64,000 nt of DNA from Paenibacillus macerans (GCF_023715465.1 NZ_JAMBOE010000009.1:124001-188000); one strand, 5' to 3'. Positions 8,521-17,994 are shown, counted from the first letter of the stretch. The notes: generated from the sequence alone by a model not told the origin. Numbers and translations: made by a program.

Positions 8521-9555
8521 ATGAAGGCATTAAGCTGGACGAGCCAGGACCAATTGAAGCTGTTGGAGCATGAGGCTCCCGCGTGCCGCAGATCTGAGGA
8601 TGTCATGATCAAAATTGAGCTTAGCGGCATTTGCGGAACGGATCTGGCGGTGATTACGGGGAAAGAACCGGGTCTTCCCGGTGTTATCCGGGGGCATGAA
8701 GCCGCGGGTACGGTAATCGAGACTGGGTCGGAGGTAACGCGCGTACGGATAGGGGACCGGGTCGTGATCGATCCCAACTTGAGCTGCGGGTCCTGCCGGT
8801 TTTGCCGGCAGGGCCGGTTTCACTTGTGCATCGGCACGGACGGAAAGGGGATGAAGATCGCCGGCCTGAACATTCACGGCACCTTTGCTCCCTTCTATGT
8901 AACGAATCAGAAGTTCGTGCACAAGCTCCCGGAGGGTATGAGCTTGGAGGCTGCGGTACTGGTGGAGCCCCTTGCCTGCGTTCTTCACAACTTTAAGGAG
9001 GCCGGGATAACTCAGGAAGACAGGGTTCTAGTTATAGGTTCCGGACCAATGGGCATGCTGTGTCAAATTGTGGGCCTCGGGCTCGGGTGTGATGTAACCG
9101 CAACGGAAACGAATCCCTACCGAGTTGACTTTGCCCGCCGTTTTTCCCCAATGGTCTTCGTTCCCGAAGAATTGGAGAAGAAGAGCAGGGGGGACGAAGG
9201 GAGAAAGTACGATGTGGTGATCGATACGGCCGGGAATCAGCTGGGAGTGGCGGAGCGAGTGGTCGAGCGGGGAGGCAGAATCGTCCCTTTCGGGATCAAC
9301 GGCGGATACCGGCATGTTCTGGCTCCGACCCGCTATACCCAGAATGCGGTCAAGCTTATCGGCGCTGGAGAATATTTGGGAACCTTTGAGGCGGCCTTGC
9401 AGTATGCGGCGGAATGCCCTAGCTTGGCCACGCTGGTTACGAAACGGCATCCTCTGGAGGCATATGAGGAGGCGATTCAAGAACTGTTGGGCAGCGGCTC
9501 GTCCGGGGGCGGGAAAACGCCACGCGGGACGATGAAATCGGTATTTGCCTTCTGA
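8521..9555 (+). CDS. Zinc-dependent medium-chain dehydrogenase (sugar/polyol type)
   Basis: A 344-residue MDR protein predicted to oxidise or reduce a sugar or polyol with NAD(P). Catalytic zinc ligands are in GICGTD (Cys near 38) and GHEAAG. The four-cysteine structural zinc lobe is CGSCRFCRQGRFHLC at about 89-103. The nucleotide-binding motif is VIGSGPMGMLCQ near 176. The Gly-rich GSGSSGGGK stretch just before the C-terminus is unusual. It is the first gene after the operator at 8453 and is followed after 34 bp by a GH13-like gene, so it probably belongs to maltodextrin-responsive metabolism. The substrate cannot be assigned. Confidence 0.85.
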   Translation: MKALSWTSQDQLKLLEHEAPACRRSEDVMIKIELSGICGTDLAVITGKEPGLPGVIRGHEAAGTVIETGSEVTRVRIGDRVVIDPNLSCGSCRFCRQGRFHLCIGTDGKGMKIAGLNIHGTFAPFYVTNQKFVHKLPEGMSLEAAVLVEPLACVLHNFKEAGITQEDRVLVIGSGPMGMLCQIVGLGLGCDVTATETNPYRVDFARRFSPMVFVPEELEKKSRGDEGRKYDVVIDTAGNQLGVAERVVERGGRIVPFGINGGYRHVLAPTRYTQNAVKLIGAGEYLGTFEAALQYAAECPSLATLVTKRHPLEAYEEAIQELLGSGSSGGGKTPRGTMKSVFAF

Positions 9556-9589
9556 GCCTTCTAACCGTTGCGAAAGGGGATGACCTTGC

Positions 9590-11608
9590 ATGACGCGTCA
9601 AGGACGATTGAAACAAATTTATCGATTTCTTGCTGCAAGTCAGAGCTATGCGGCGGAACCGATCTGGATTCCGGCGGTATGGAACGAGTGCGGATATCCG
9701 GCCGCCGCATCGGATGCTGAAAACAGGGAGATTCAGGTGCATCCGGTATCCTTTCTGGTGAGTCACCTTGATTATTTGTTCGACTTATCCGAAGAAAACG
9801 AGATGTTTGACGGGCGGGATCTGGACTATAGTGTGATCTACTGCTCGCTGGTGCGCTATACCGCCGCCTGGGATTACCGGCACACCGGGACCGTACAGTC
9901 AGGTACCTTTTTACGCTGGATGATCCTGCTTCCGCTGCTGAAAAAAATGGGCGTAAATATTGTGTACCTGCTGCCGGTGACCCGCTACAGCGAGCTGCAT
10001 TGGAAAGGGGACATCGGTTCTCCCTACGCGGTCCATTCTTTGTTCGAGCTCGACCCCGCGTTGCACGACCCGCTGCTGGACGGCATGCCGGGTTTTTCGA
10101 TTCACGATGAGATGGAGGCGCTGGTGGAAGCTTGCCATTTGCTGAAAATGAAAGTGGTGGTGGATTTTATTCCCCGGGTGACGGCCCGGGACAGCGAGGT
10201 GATCGAAGAACACCCCGACTGGGTATACTGGATCGGCAAAGAACATGTGAATGGTTTTCGTCCGCCGCGCGTGCCGGAGCTGGGCTTTTTTACGGAGTGT
10301 ACACCGGACAATCTGGAAACCGTCTACCGCAGCGCGGAAACGGCTTCGTTTTTGGCACAATTTTCGCCACCTCCGAATGAGCTAAACCCGGCTTTATGGG
10401 AAAGCATAAAGCGGCGCGCGCGGGAGACCGGCGAGCCGTTGCTCCGGCTCGTGGAACGGGAAATGGGTATTACGACGGCTCCGGCACACTCTGACTGGAT
10501 CAATGATGTGCAGCCGGTCTGGACGGATATCGCCTTTTACCGGCTGTACAAGGATGTTTCGCCGCAGGTCAAGCCGCTGCTGCCGCCGAATCAGCCCCCG
10601 TACGTATTGTTCGATACGATCAAATGCAACCTTTACCCCGGGGCAGAGCCGAATCGGGAACTGTGGGATATGCTGATTGAAGCCGTCAAATTCAACCTGC
10701 GCCGCTACGCTGTAGACGGATTCAGGATCGATATCGGACATGTGCTCCCTACGGCGCTGTTGGAAGAGATATTCCGGGCGACCAGGGAAATCCGCCCGGA
10801 GGCCATCCTGATCAGCGAGGACTTGTTTAACCGCAATCACCTGAAGGCGGCGGACGCAGGATACAATATGATGCTGGGCAGCGGCTGGAACGTCATGACG
10901 GATATCTCCGTTGAGCGGTTGCGGGAATATCTCGGGGAGTTGCCGGAATTGGCCATTCCAGTGTTTGCCTGCTCGGAAACGGCGGATACGCCGCGAATCG
11001 CCAGCCGCGGCGGCCAGGAACTGGCACGGATGATGAGCGTATTCAATTATTTTCTGCCGAATGCGGTTCCCTTCCTGACGACGGGCATTGAAATGAATGA
11101 AAAGCGGCCGCTTAATTGCGGCCTTGCCGACAACACCGGAGGGACGGAAATCCCCAGAGCGTTTTTTAATCAATTGACTATCGACTGGACTCATCCGCTT
11201 CCGATGATCCCGCTGCTGAATCGGCTGCATGGTTGCAAGAAGCGGCTTAAAAAGCTGATTCGGCCAGACCATTTCTTTATGCCGGACGCACAAGGGGAGG
11301 TGCTCATGTACGCATATTTGGAGGGAAACGAGTTGCTTGTCGGCTGTTTCAATCTGAGTGCTTCCGAGCGGCAGAGGGTGGATTTAAGCGCCGTCCATCC
11401 CGGGGCGGAAGGTTGGACGCTCCTGATCGACAGCCGCGGGGGCGGGAAGGCATCGCCGCTGGATACGATGGACTGCGCGGGCACTGCCGGTTCATGCTTG
11501 CTGGAGCCATATCAGGGCGGGATTTTCTATTATACGCAAATCGAAAAGATGAAGGCGGGAGGCGTTTACAATGCGGCCGGAGGCAAACAAATTAGTGATT
11601 TGGCATGA
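9590..11608 (+). CDS. GH13-like alpha-amylase family protein with altered region IV
   Basis: A 672-residue protein with a recognisable GH13 barrel. Region II DGFRIDIGH (nucleophile Asp near 380) and region III LISEDLF (acid Glu near 407) are intact. Region IV reads SETADTPR: the stabilising Asp is kept, but the preceding His of the usual HD pair is Ala. Region I reads VVDFIPRVTARDS followed by HPDWVYWI, instead of the DVVxNH of hydrolases. This style is closer to GH13 maltosyltransferase-like enzymes, a comparison from memory. There is no signal peptide, so it is cytoplasmic. RBS GAAAGGGG precedes the ATG. Its 3' end overlaps the next gene by 38 bp, implying translational coupling. A transglycosylase or a sugar-sensing role are both possible. 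Confidence 0.75.
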   Translation: MTRQGRLKQIYRFLAASQSYAAEPIWIPAVWNECGYPAAASDAENREIQVHPVSFLVSHLDYLFDLSEENEMFDGRDLDYSVIYCSLVRYTAAWDYRHTGTVQSGTFLRWMILLPLLKKMGVNIVYLLPVTRYSELHWKGDIGSPYAVHSLFELDPALHDPLLDGMPGFSIHDEMEALVEACHLLKMKVVVDFIPRVTARDSEVIEEHPDWVYWIGKEHVNGFRPPRVPELGFFTECTPDNLETVYRSAETASFLAQFSPPPNELNPALWESIKRRARETGEPLLRLVEREMGITTAPAHSDWINDVQPVWTDIAFYRLYKDVSPQVKPLLPPNQPPYVLFDTIKCNLYPGAEPNRELWDMLIEAVKFNLRRYAVDGFRIDIGHVLPTALLEEIFRATREIRPEAILISEDLFNRNHLKAADAGYNMMLGSGWNVMTDISVERLREYLGELPELAIPVFACSETADTPRIASRGGQELARMMSVFNYFLPNAVPFLTTGIEMNEKRPLNCGLADNTGGTEIPRAFFNQLTIDWTHPLPMIPLLNRLHGCKKRLKKLIRPDHFFMPDAQGEVLMYAYLEGNELLVGCFNLSASERQRVDLSAVHPGAEGWTLLIDSRGGGKASPLDTMDCAGTAGSCLLEPYQGGIFYYTQIEKMKAGGVYNAAGGKQISDLA

Positions 11609-12695
11609 ATTCGACGGCCCCGGGGACACGTCCATCGAGCTGCTGGAGCAGTTGTGCCGCGATTATTCCCGGACACATAGAGCAGAGGTCGTCCTGGAGA
11701 TGATGAACATTTCAGAGTTGGCTTCCCGGCTGAACGGGATCGCCGCCGGAGGAGAGGCGCCGCAAATGGCTCTGGTGCCGGCGGATATGGCGGCTTTCGC
11801 GGACAAGGCGAGGTACTCTGTCGTGCCAGCGGAACTGCTCGCTCTGGTAAGCGGCCAAGGTATGGAATTTGCCCCTTCCATGAACTCCGCCGGCGTGCCG
11901 TACGGGCTTCCGGTTCTCACGGGCAATCATCTGGTGTTGTATTATAACCGTGATTTGTTCCCGGAGCCCCCCGGTTCCTGGGAGGAGATCGCGGAACTTG
12001 GCCAAGATCTGAAAAGCAAAGGGATACGGCCGGTCGCTGCTGATTTACAGGAGCCGTACTGGTTCATGCCATTTTTGACGGCTTTTGGCGGATGGCCCAT
12101 TCAAGAGGGGGTTCCTGCTCTGCCGGAAACCGAAACGCAACAGGCGCTTGCGTTTGTACGAAAGCAGCTCGAGAAGGGGCTCCTGTGCAGCATGGACGGT
12201 TCCACCGAGCTGCTGGAGCGATTTATCGCCGGTGAGACCGGGGCGATTCTAGGTGGGGAATGGAGCTTTAACCACCTGGATCGGCATATGGGGAGCAGGC
12301 TGGGGGTGGCCCAGCTCCCCTCCGTCGGGGGACGGTCTTCGATTTCCATGACCTCGGCGATCGGACTTGTCTTCCCCGGCGGATCGCTGGAATCGGAGCT
12401 CCGCAGGGGGATTCTGTCTTTTGCCCGCTTTATGCTGAAGGAAGAGGTCCAGGAAAAGTGGGGAACTGCGGTTCAGCGGATTCCCGTTCACGCGGGCGCG
12501 CGCGAGCGCTTAAAGCTTTCCGGTCCGGCTAACCGTGGGCGGCTGGCGGAGTTGGCGGAGGAATGCCGGTCTATGCCGATCGAGCCGGCGATGTCCTCGG
12601 TCTGGGAAGCCATGAGGGCGGGCATGAGCCTGCTGCTTGATTATGGCTCGGAGACCGCGTATGCGGTCATGCGGCGGAGGCTGCAGCTCAGTTAA
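11571..12695 (+). CDS. Family 1 solute-binding-like protein lacking a signal peptide
   Basis: The 374 residues follow the ABC sugar-binding protein fold: KLVIWHEFDGPGD at the N-terminus, GVPYGLPVLTGNHLVLYYNR, PGSWEEIAELGQDLKSKG, GAILGGEWS and FARFMLKEEVQEKWG. Normal members are lipoproteins or secreted. This one begins MRPEANKLVIW with no hydrophobic segment or lipobox, and no upstream in-frame extension supplies one because the gene overlaps the GH13-like gene. RBS GGGAGGCG lies 8 bases before the ATG. It may be a cytoplasmic sugar-binding or regulatory subunit of the overlapping enzyme; that is inference. Confidence 0.8.
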   Translation: MRPEANKLVIWHEFDGPGDTSIELLEQLCRDYSRTHRAEVVLEMMNISELASRLNGIAAGGEAPQMALVPADMAAFADKARYSVVPAELLALVSGQGMEFAPSMNSAGVPYGLPVLTGNHLVLYYNRDLFPEPPGSWEEIAELGQDLKSKGIRPVAADLQEPYWFMPFLTAFGGWPIQEGVPALPETETQQALAFVRKQLEKGLLCSMDGSTELLERFIAGETGAILGGEWSFNHLDRHMGSRLGVAQLPSVGGRSSISMTSAIGLVFPGGSLESELRRGILSFARFMLKEEVQEKWGTAVQRIPVHAGARERLKLSGPANRGRLAELAEECRSMPIEPAMSSVWEAMRAGMSLLLDYGSETAYAVMRRRLQLS

Positions 12696-12745
12696 ATGGG
12701 AGCGGAACGTTGGCAGGAAAAATTAATTCGTAAAGGGGATAATCC

Positions 12746-13405
12746 ATGAGAACGAGTGTGTTTAGCCAAGTTTCGATCGACGGTAAGCTAACGCTGGGAC
12801 CAGGTCAGTCGAGCAAGCCCTTGTTCAGCTTCTTCGACGGTCCGGATATGGAATTTATCCACAAATTCCGCGGCAAAGTGGATGGAATTATGGTAGGGAA
12901 GAATACGATTGTGACGGATGATCCGTTCCTAACCAACCGACACGAGGAGAACAAGAACCCGGTGAGGATCGTTCCGACAAGATCGATGGACATACCGATG
13001 GACAGCCATGTGCTGACCGATGAGGGGAGAACGATTGTGGTGACGACGGAGAACGGCAAGGATGAGGAAAAAGTGAAGCTGCTGCGGGAAAGAGGAAAGG
13101 AATGTCTCGTATGCGGGCAAAGCGAGGTCGATTTTCCGCAATTGTTCCGCCGTCTGGAAGCGGAGTGCGGAATTTCCACCCTGATGGTGGAGGGAGGCGG
13201 CTTTCTCAATTGGCATATGTTTAAGCAGGATTTGGTCGATGAAATCATCCTGATGCAGATTCCGATTATTATCGGCGGATCGTCCAATATCACGCTGGTG
13301 GACGGGGAGGGCTACAACAAGCTGGATTACGCTAAACGGTTTAAGGTAGCCGAGGTGCTCCCCAAAGACAACTATACACTGCTTCGCTATTTAAAAGCGG
13401 TATGA
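12746..13405 (+). CDS. RibD C-terminal/dihydrofolate-reductase-fold reductase
   Basis: A 219-residue stand-alone reductase of the RibD C-terminal family, which in riboflavin synthesis reduces the ribosylaminopyrimidine. Motifs seen are VSIDGKLT at the N-terminus, VGKNTIVTDDPFLTNR near residue 50 and MVEGGGFLNW near 145. No deaminase domain or other rib genes are nearby, so a role in riboflavin synthesis is unproven; such paralogues often reduce other substrates. RBS AAAGGGG lies before the ATG. The stop overlaps the next ATG by 4 bp, so it is co-translated with a MATE transporter. Confidence 0.85.
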   Translation: MRTSVFSQVSIDGKLTLGPGQSSKPLFSFFDGPDMEFIHKFRGKVDGIMVGKNTIVTDDPFLTNRHEENKNPVRIVPTRSMDIPMDSHVLTDEGRTIVVTTENGKDEEKVKLLRERGKECLVCGQSEVDFPQLFRRLEAECGISTLMVEGGGFLNWHMFKQDLVDEIILMQIPIIIGGSSNITLVDGEGYNKLDYAKRFKVAEVLPKDNYTLLRYLKAV

Positions 13406-14790
13406 GCGAGGGAAAAGAGGTATCGCAAAGGATGAACCGGCCATCAAAAGACTTCTATAAAAGCGTATATCAAATCGCTCTTCCGGTCACGCTGCAAAGT
13501 CTGATTATGGCTTTTTTTACTTTGACCGATCAGCTGATGGTCGGTCAATTGGGCGACGTGGCCATCGCTTCGGTCGGAATGGCCGGGAAAATTTACGCGG
13601 TGATTTCCGTCGTGCTGGCCGGCCTTGCCGCAGGAGTATCCATTTACGTGGCCCAGTTCTGGGGAAAGCGGGACAGCAAGAACATCTCCCGCTTGCTGGG
13701 TATCGGGCTGATGGCGGGGTTTACGCTCTCTTTCCTGTTTACCCTGCTCGTATTTTTCAATCCGCAGCTTTGCCTTGGCGTGTTCACTACGGATAAGCGG
13801 GTCATCGGCGAGGGGGGCGTTTTTCTGCAAATCGTATCCCTCAGTTATGTTCCGGTCATGCTGACTATGCTGTATTCCGCCGTATTGCGAAGCACGACGC
13901 ATGTAAAATTGCCAATGTCCGTCAGCCTGTTTGCGGTAGGCCTTAACATCCTGTTGAACTATATGCTGATTTTCGGGAAATGGGGTTTTCCGGAATTGGG
14001 GTTAGAAGGAGCGGCGATTGCGACATCGCTCTCCAGAGTGGTAGAGTGCGTAATGATCGTTGGAGCGGTATATTTGTTCAAGCTTCCGGGCCGGGCGCGC
14101 TTTGACGATTTGTTCGAAGGTTCGGGGGCTTTGGTGAAAAAATTCATTAAAACGACGTATCCCATCGTTTTGACCGAATTGATTTGGGTACTGGGGGAGA
14201 CGGTGTACGCGGTCATTTACAGCCGGATGGGCACCACCGAAATGACGGCCATGACGATCACTTTTCCCCTGCAAGGGATATGTATAGGACTGCTGTCAGG
14301 CCTTTCCGGCGCGGGCGGAGTCATGGTCGGCAACAAGCTCGGCGCCGGAGAGGAGGAGACTGCGATGCAGTATGCGCTGCGCTTCCTCAAGCTGGGGACG
14401 ATCGTCTCTGTTGCGGTCGGACTCCTGATCGCGGCGATATCCCCTTGGTATGTGTCAGCCTTTAACCTTTCCGGGGAAGCGCATCGTCTGGGCATTTATC
14501 TGGTATGGGTTTTCGCGGCTTTCCTCTGGGCTAAGGTGGGAAATATGATTATGGCCGGAGGGATTTTAAACAGCGGCGGAGACAGCAAATTCGTATTCGT
14601 CATGGAATCGGCGGCAACGTGGTTGATCGGAGTGCCTTCGGGCTTGATACTGTCCTTTGTGTTCAAGCAGCCGATTTACCTGGTATACTTCGCTTTGTCT
14701 TTGGAGGAAGTCGTCCGGTTCGGCTTCGGCATCGCGCGAATCCGGTCGCGGAAATGGCTTAGAAATTTGGTGCATGACATCGCCGCATGA
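13402..14790 (+). CDS. MATE family efflux transporter
   Basis: 462 residues with about 12 hydrophobic segments and the MATE N-half signature TLTDQLMVGQLGD around residue 35, repeated in the second half (GETVYAVIYSRMGT). It exports drugs or metabolites by Na+ or H+ antiport. The ATGA overlap with the reductase gene suggests it may export that enzyme's product; this is inference. An internal ATG at 13432 with weak upstream AGAGG is an alternative start. Confidence 0.9.
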   Translation: MSEGKEVSQRMNRPSKDFYKSVYQIALPVTLQSLIMAFFTLTDQLMVGQLGDVAIASVGMAGKIYAVISVVLAGLAAGVSIYVAQFWGKRDSKNISRLLGIGLMAGFTLSFLFTLLVFFNPQLCLGVFTTDKRVIGEGGVFLQIVSLSYVPVMLTMLYSAVLRSTTHVKLPMSVSLFAVGLNILLNYMLIFGKWGFPELGLEGAAIATSLSRVVECVMIVGAVYLFKLPGRARFDDLFEGSGALVKKFIKTTYPIVLTELIWVLGETVYAVIYSRMGTTEMTAMTITFPLQGICIGLLSGLSGAGGVMVGNKLGAGEEETAMQYALRFLKLGTIVSVAVGLLIAAISPWYVSAFNLSGEAHRLGIYLVWVFAAFLWAKVGNMIMAGGILNSGGDSKFVFVMESAATWLIGVPSGLILSFVFKQPIYLVYFALSLEEVVRFGFGIARIRSRKWLRNLVHDIAA

Positions 14791-14807
14791 TGACCCGGAA
14801 AAGCCCA

Positions 14808-14852
14808 AAAAGCTGCTCGCCACGGCGTTTACGCCGGGAGCAGCTTTTTTTT
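14808..14852. terminator. Bidirectional terminator between MATE and maltose phosphorylase genes
   Basis: AAAGCTGCTC...CGGCG TTTA CGCCG...GAGCAGCTTT, with eight T on the + side and five T on the - side, sits between convergent genes. Confidence 0.9.
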
Positions 14853-14877
14853 GGCATGGCTTATTGGGGGACGATCA

Positions 14878-17202
14878 TCAGCTCAGCGCGGCAGGAGCGG
14901 AACGCTGCGCTTGCACCTCGCCCATAGCGCCGACCGTATAGCTTTGGTCGTAAATCCGGATCGCCGCCGGCACATCCGTTTCGTTAACGACGATGATGCT
15001 GTCTTCGGTGACGTTCACCTGGAGGCGGGAGCCGCGGAACATCACTTTGAAGGAAAACGACTTCCAGTGAGACGGAATGAACGGACGCAGCATCAGCTCG
15101 CCGCGCTGCACACGAAGCCCTCCGAACCCTTGCACGATCGACATCCACGTCCCGGCCATGCTCGTAATATGGCAGCCGTCCTCGGTATCGTTATTGTAGT
15201 TGTCGAGATCGAGGCGGGCGGTGCGCAGGTACATTTCGTACGCTTTCTCCTGGTATCCCAGCTCGCAGGCGATAATGGCATGCAAGCAGGGGGACAGGGA
15301 GGATTCGTGCACTGTGATCGGCTCGTAGAAATCGAAGTTGCGTTTTTTCGTTTCCAGGTCATAGCGGTCGCCCAGGAAGTATAGGCCCTGGAGCACATCG
15401 GCCTGTTTGATGTAGCAGGAGCGCAAAATCCGGTCCCACGACCATTTCTGGTTCAACGGCAGGTGCTCCGGCGCCAGTTCATTCACCGGAACGATCTCCT
15501 TGTCGAGGAAGCCGTCCTGCTGCAAAAATACGCCGCGTTCTTCATCGTGCGGGTAGTACATGTTATCGATAATATGCCGCCATTTTTGGGCTTCCTCGTC
15601 CTGCAAATTCAGCTTGCCCGCCAAGGCTTCATAGTGGTCGGGTTCATTGCTTTTCAAATCGTTCAGCACTTCCAGCGTATATTCCAGCGTCCAAACGGCA
15701 ATCCGGTTCGTGTACCAGTTGTTGTTCACGTTGTTTTCGTATTCGTTCGGCCCGGTTACCCCGAGAATAACGTATTTGCCTTTGGCCTCCGAGAAATTGA
15801 CGCGCTCCTCCCAGAAACGGGAGATCTCCGCCAGCACTTCAAAACCGTATTGGCTGAGGTATGATTTATCCCCTGTATAATTCACGTAATTAAAAATAGC
15901 GTAAGCAATGGCGCCGTTGCGGTGGATCTCTTCGAACGTAATTTCCCATTCGTTATGGCATTCCTCGCCGTTCATCGTCACCATCGGATACAGCGCGCCT
16001 TTGGAGAAGCCAAGCTTCCGCGCGTTTTCCTTCGCTTTTTCCAGGTGCTTGTAACGGTAGATCAAAAGATTGCGGGCAATGCCGGAATCGGCCGTGCTGA
16101 GGTAGAACGGCACGCAGTAGGCTTCCGTGTCCCAATAGGTGCTTCCGCCGTATTTTTCCCCGGTGAAGCCCTTCGGGCCGATGTTGAGCCGGTCGTCGTC
16201 CCCGCTGTAGGTTTGATTGAGCTGAAAAATATTAAAGCGGATCGCCTGCTGCGCCGATACGTCGCCTTCGATGATGATGTCGCTCGTCTTCCACTTTTCC
16301 GCCCAGGCTTCGGCCTGCTCGCGCAGCAAAACGTCAAAGCCGGCCTCTTTCGCCGCCAGCAGCAATTTTGTCCCGGCCGGGGCCAACTCGGCCAGCCCGT
16401 GATCGCGGGAGGTCACGTTCGCGATGTATTTATAAAGCGTCACGGATTCGCCTTGACCAGCCCGGACCGCCACCTCAGCGGCCACATATTTCTCCCGCTC
16501 GCTGAAGACCTGCGAAAACTCCAGCGCTTGCCCGTTTTTCAACACATCAAAAGCCATGGCGGACGTCACATGGAAGTCCAGCTTTTTCGTTTTGACCGTC
16601 AGGTAGGACAGGTCGGCCGCAGCCTTTTTCTCCACTTCGACCCAAAACTTCTCTTCATAGTTGGAATCCTTGTTTTTTACGTCGCCGTCAAGGTACGGCA
16701 TAAAACGCAGTTCCCCGCTGAAATTGAGCGGAGTCACCGTATAGCGGACCGCGCCGATTTCATGGCGTACGATGCTGACGAACCGCTTGGCCTCCACGGC
16801 GATTTCCTTCCCGCCTTCCAAAATAGCGGTAAAGCGCCGGGAGAGCCAGCCTTCCTTCATGTTCAATTCGCGGATGAAATCCTTCACTTCGCAAGCGGCC
16901 AGGTCAAGGGCGGCACCGTCCACCCAAACGTCGATCCCGATCCAGTTGGTGCTGTTCAGGACTTTGGCAAAATATTCGGGGTATCCGTTTTTCCACCAGC
17001 CTACGCGGGTTTTGTCCGGATAATAGACGCCCGCCATATAACTGCCCTGCAGGGATGGGCCGCCGTACCGTTCCTCAAAATTGGCCCGCTGCCCCATATA
17101 TCCGTTTCCGATGCTGAAAATGCTCTCGGAAATCTCATGGTTTGCCGGGTCGAACCCTTCTTCGATGATCGACCAAGCATCTTCTTTTAAATATTGTTTC
17201 AC
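14878..17202 (-). CDS. malP: Maltose phosphorylase (GH65)
   Basis: Splits maltose with phosphate into glucose and beta-glucose-1-phosphate. The 774 residues match GH65 phosphorylases: N-terminal SIFSIGNGYMGQRANFEE, central GEKYGGSTYWDTEAY, the catalytic-acid region TGPNEYENNVNNNWYTN (Glu near 482), KQADVLQGL and ESSLSPCLHA for phosphate binding, and a C-terminal beta domain. I chose the GTG at 17202 because AAAGGAG lies 11 bases upstream; the longer frame has no RBS. It lies downstream of pgmB on the same strand with a 132-bp gap containing a small hairpin. Kojibiose or trehalose phosphorylase activity is less likely given the maltodextrin context. Confidence 0.92.
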   Translation of the reverse strand: MKQYLKEDAWSIIEEGFDPANHEISESIFSIGNGYMGQRANFEERYGGPSLQGSYMAGVYYPDKTRVGWWKNGYPEYFAKVLNSTNWIGIDVWVDGAALDLAACEVKDFIRELNMKEGWLSRRFTAILEGGKEIAVEAKRFVSIVRHEIGAVRYTVTPLNFSGELRFMPYLDGDVKNKDSNYEEKFWVEVEKKAAADLSYLTVKTKKLDFHVTSAMAFDVLKNGQALEFSQVFSEREKYVAAEVAVRAGQGESVTLYKYIANVTSRDHGLAELAPAGTKLLLAAKEAGFDVLLREQAEAWAEKWKTSDIIIEGDVSAQQAIRFNIFQLNQTYSGDDDRLNIGPKGFTGEKYGGSTYWDTEAYCVPFYLSTADSGIARNLLIYRYKHLEKAKENARKLGFSKGALYPMVTMNGEECHNEWEITFEEIHRNGAIAYAIFNYVNYTGDKSYLSQYGFEVLAEISRFWEERVNFSEAKGKYVILGVTGPNEYENNVNNNWYTNRIAVWTLEYTLEVLNDLKSNEPDHYEALAGKLNLQDEEAQKWRHIIDNMYYPHDEERGVFLQQDGFLDKEIVPVNELAPEHLPLNQKWSWDRILRSCYIKQADVLQGLYFLGDRYDLETKKRNFDFYEPITVHESSLSPCLHAIIACELGYQEKAYEMYLRTARLDLDNYNNDTEDGCHITSMAGTWMSIVQGFGGLRVQRGELMLRPFIPSHWKSFSFKVMFRGSRLQVNVTEDSIIVVNETDVPAAIRIYDQSYTVGAMGEVQAQRSAPAALS

Positions 17203-17334
17203 TATAACCGGCTCCTTTGGACATACTAATATGAAAATGTTGATAAAAAGAAGCAGTGCTATTCGCTGTTGCGCACACTCCGGCTTGGCTTCACCAGCCC
17301 GCCGCAAGCAAAGCTGAGGCGGGGGATGACGGCG

Positions 17335-17994
17335 TTAAGAGACGGCCAGACCGCGCAGCAGGCTTATCGACACGTCCCCCAGCGAAGGAACGACGAGATC
17401 GGCCGCGCCGAGCGTATCCGGCGATCCGATGCCGATGCAGCGCATGCCGGCGCGGCGCGCCGCCTCAATCCCGGCCTCGGCGTCCTCGAAGACGACGCAC
17501 GCCTCCGGCGGGACGCCAAGCTCCTCTGCGCCGAGCAGGAACACCTCGGGATCGGGTTTGGCGCTGGAAGTCCGGGTGCCGTCGATAATCGCGTCAAAAT
17601 ACGGCGTCAGCCCCGTATTCCGCAAAATGATCGGGGCGTTTTTGCTGGCGGAGCCGAGCGCGGTATTCAGGCCCTGCTCCCGGCATTGCATCAAGAAACC
17701 GAGCGCGCCCGGCAAAATTTCCGAAGCGTCCATTTTGGAGATGTATTCGACATACCAGCCGTTTTTGCGTTCGGCCAGATCGCGCTTAACGGCTTCTTCC
17801 AATTCCAGCCCGCCGACCTTCAGCAAAATATCAAGCGATGCCATGCGGCTGACGCCCTTGAGCTTCTCGTTGTCCTGTGCGGTGAACGCGAAGCCGAGCT
17901 CGGCGGCCAGCCGTTTCCAGGCCAGGAAATGGTATTTGGCGGTGTCGACCAGCACCCCGTCCAGGTCGAATAAACATGCCTTGATTGAATCCAC
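17335..17994 (-). CDS. pgmB: Beta-phosphoglucomutase
   Basis: Converts beta-glucose-1-phosphate from maltose phosphorylase to glucose-6-phosphate. A HAD-superfamily protein of about 219 residues with FDLDGVLVDTA (nucleophile and acid Asp of DxD), GSASKNAP, KPDPEVFLLGA and the motif IV FEDAEAGIEAA. The GTG at 17994 sits 7 bases after AAGGAGGA; the ATG at 18000 abuts that RBS and is less likely. A MalR-type operator lies immediately upstream. Confidence 0.93.
   Translation of the reverse strand: MDSIKACLFDLDGVLVDTAKYHFLAWKRLAAELGFAFTAQDNEKLKGVSRMASLDILLKVGGLELEEAVKRDLAERKNGWYVEYISKMDASEILPGALGFLMQCREQGLNTALGSASKNAPIILRNTGLTPYFDAIIDGTRTSSAKPDPEVFLLGAEELGVPPEACVVFEDAEAGIEAARRAGMRCIGIGSPDTLGAADLVVPSLGDVSISLLRGLAVS

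Noticed and set aside
15922-17190. A 422-codon + strand frame opposite maltose phosphorylase
   Set aside because: Antisense to an unmistakable GH65 enzyme; no family resemblance.
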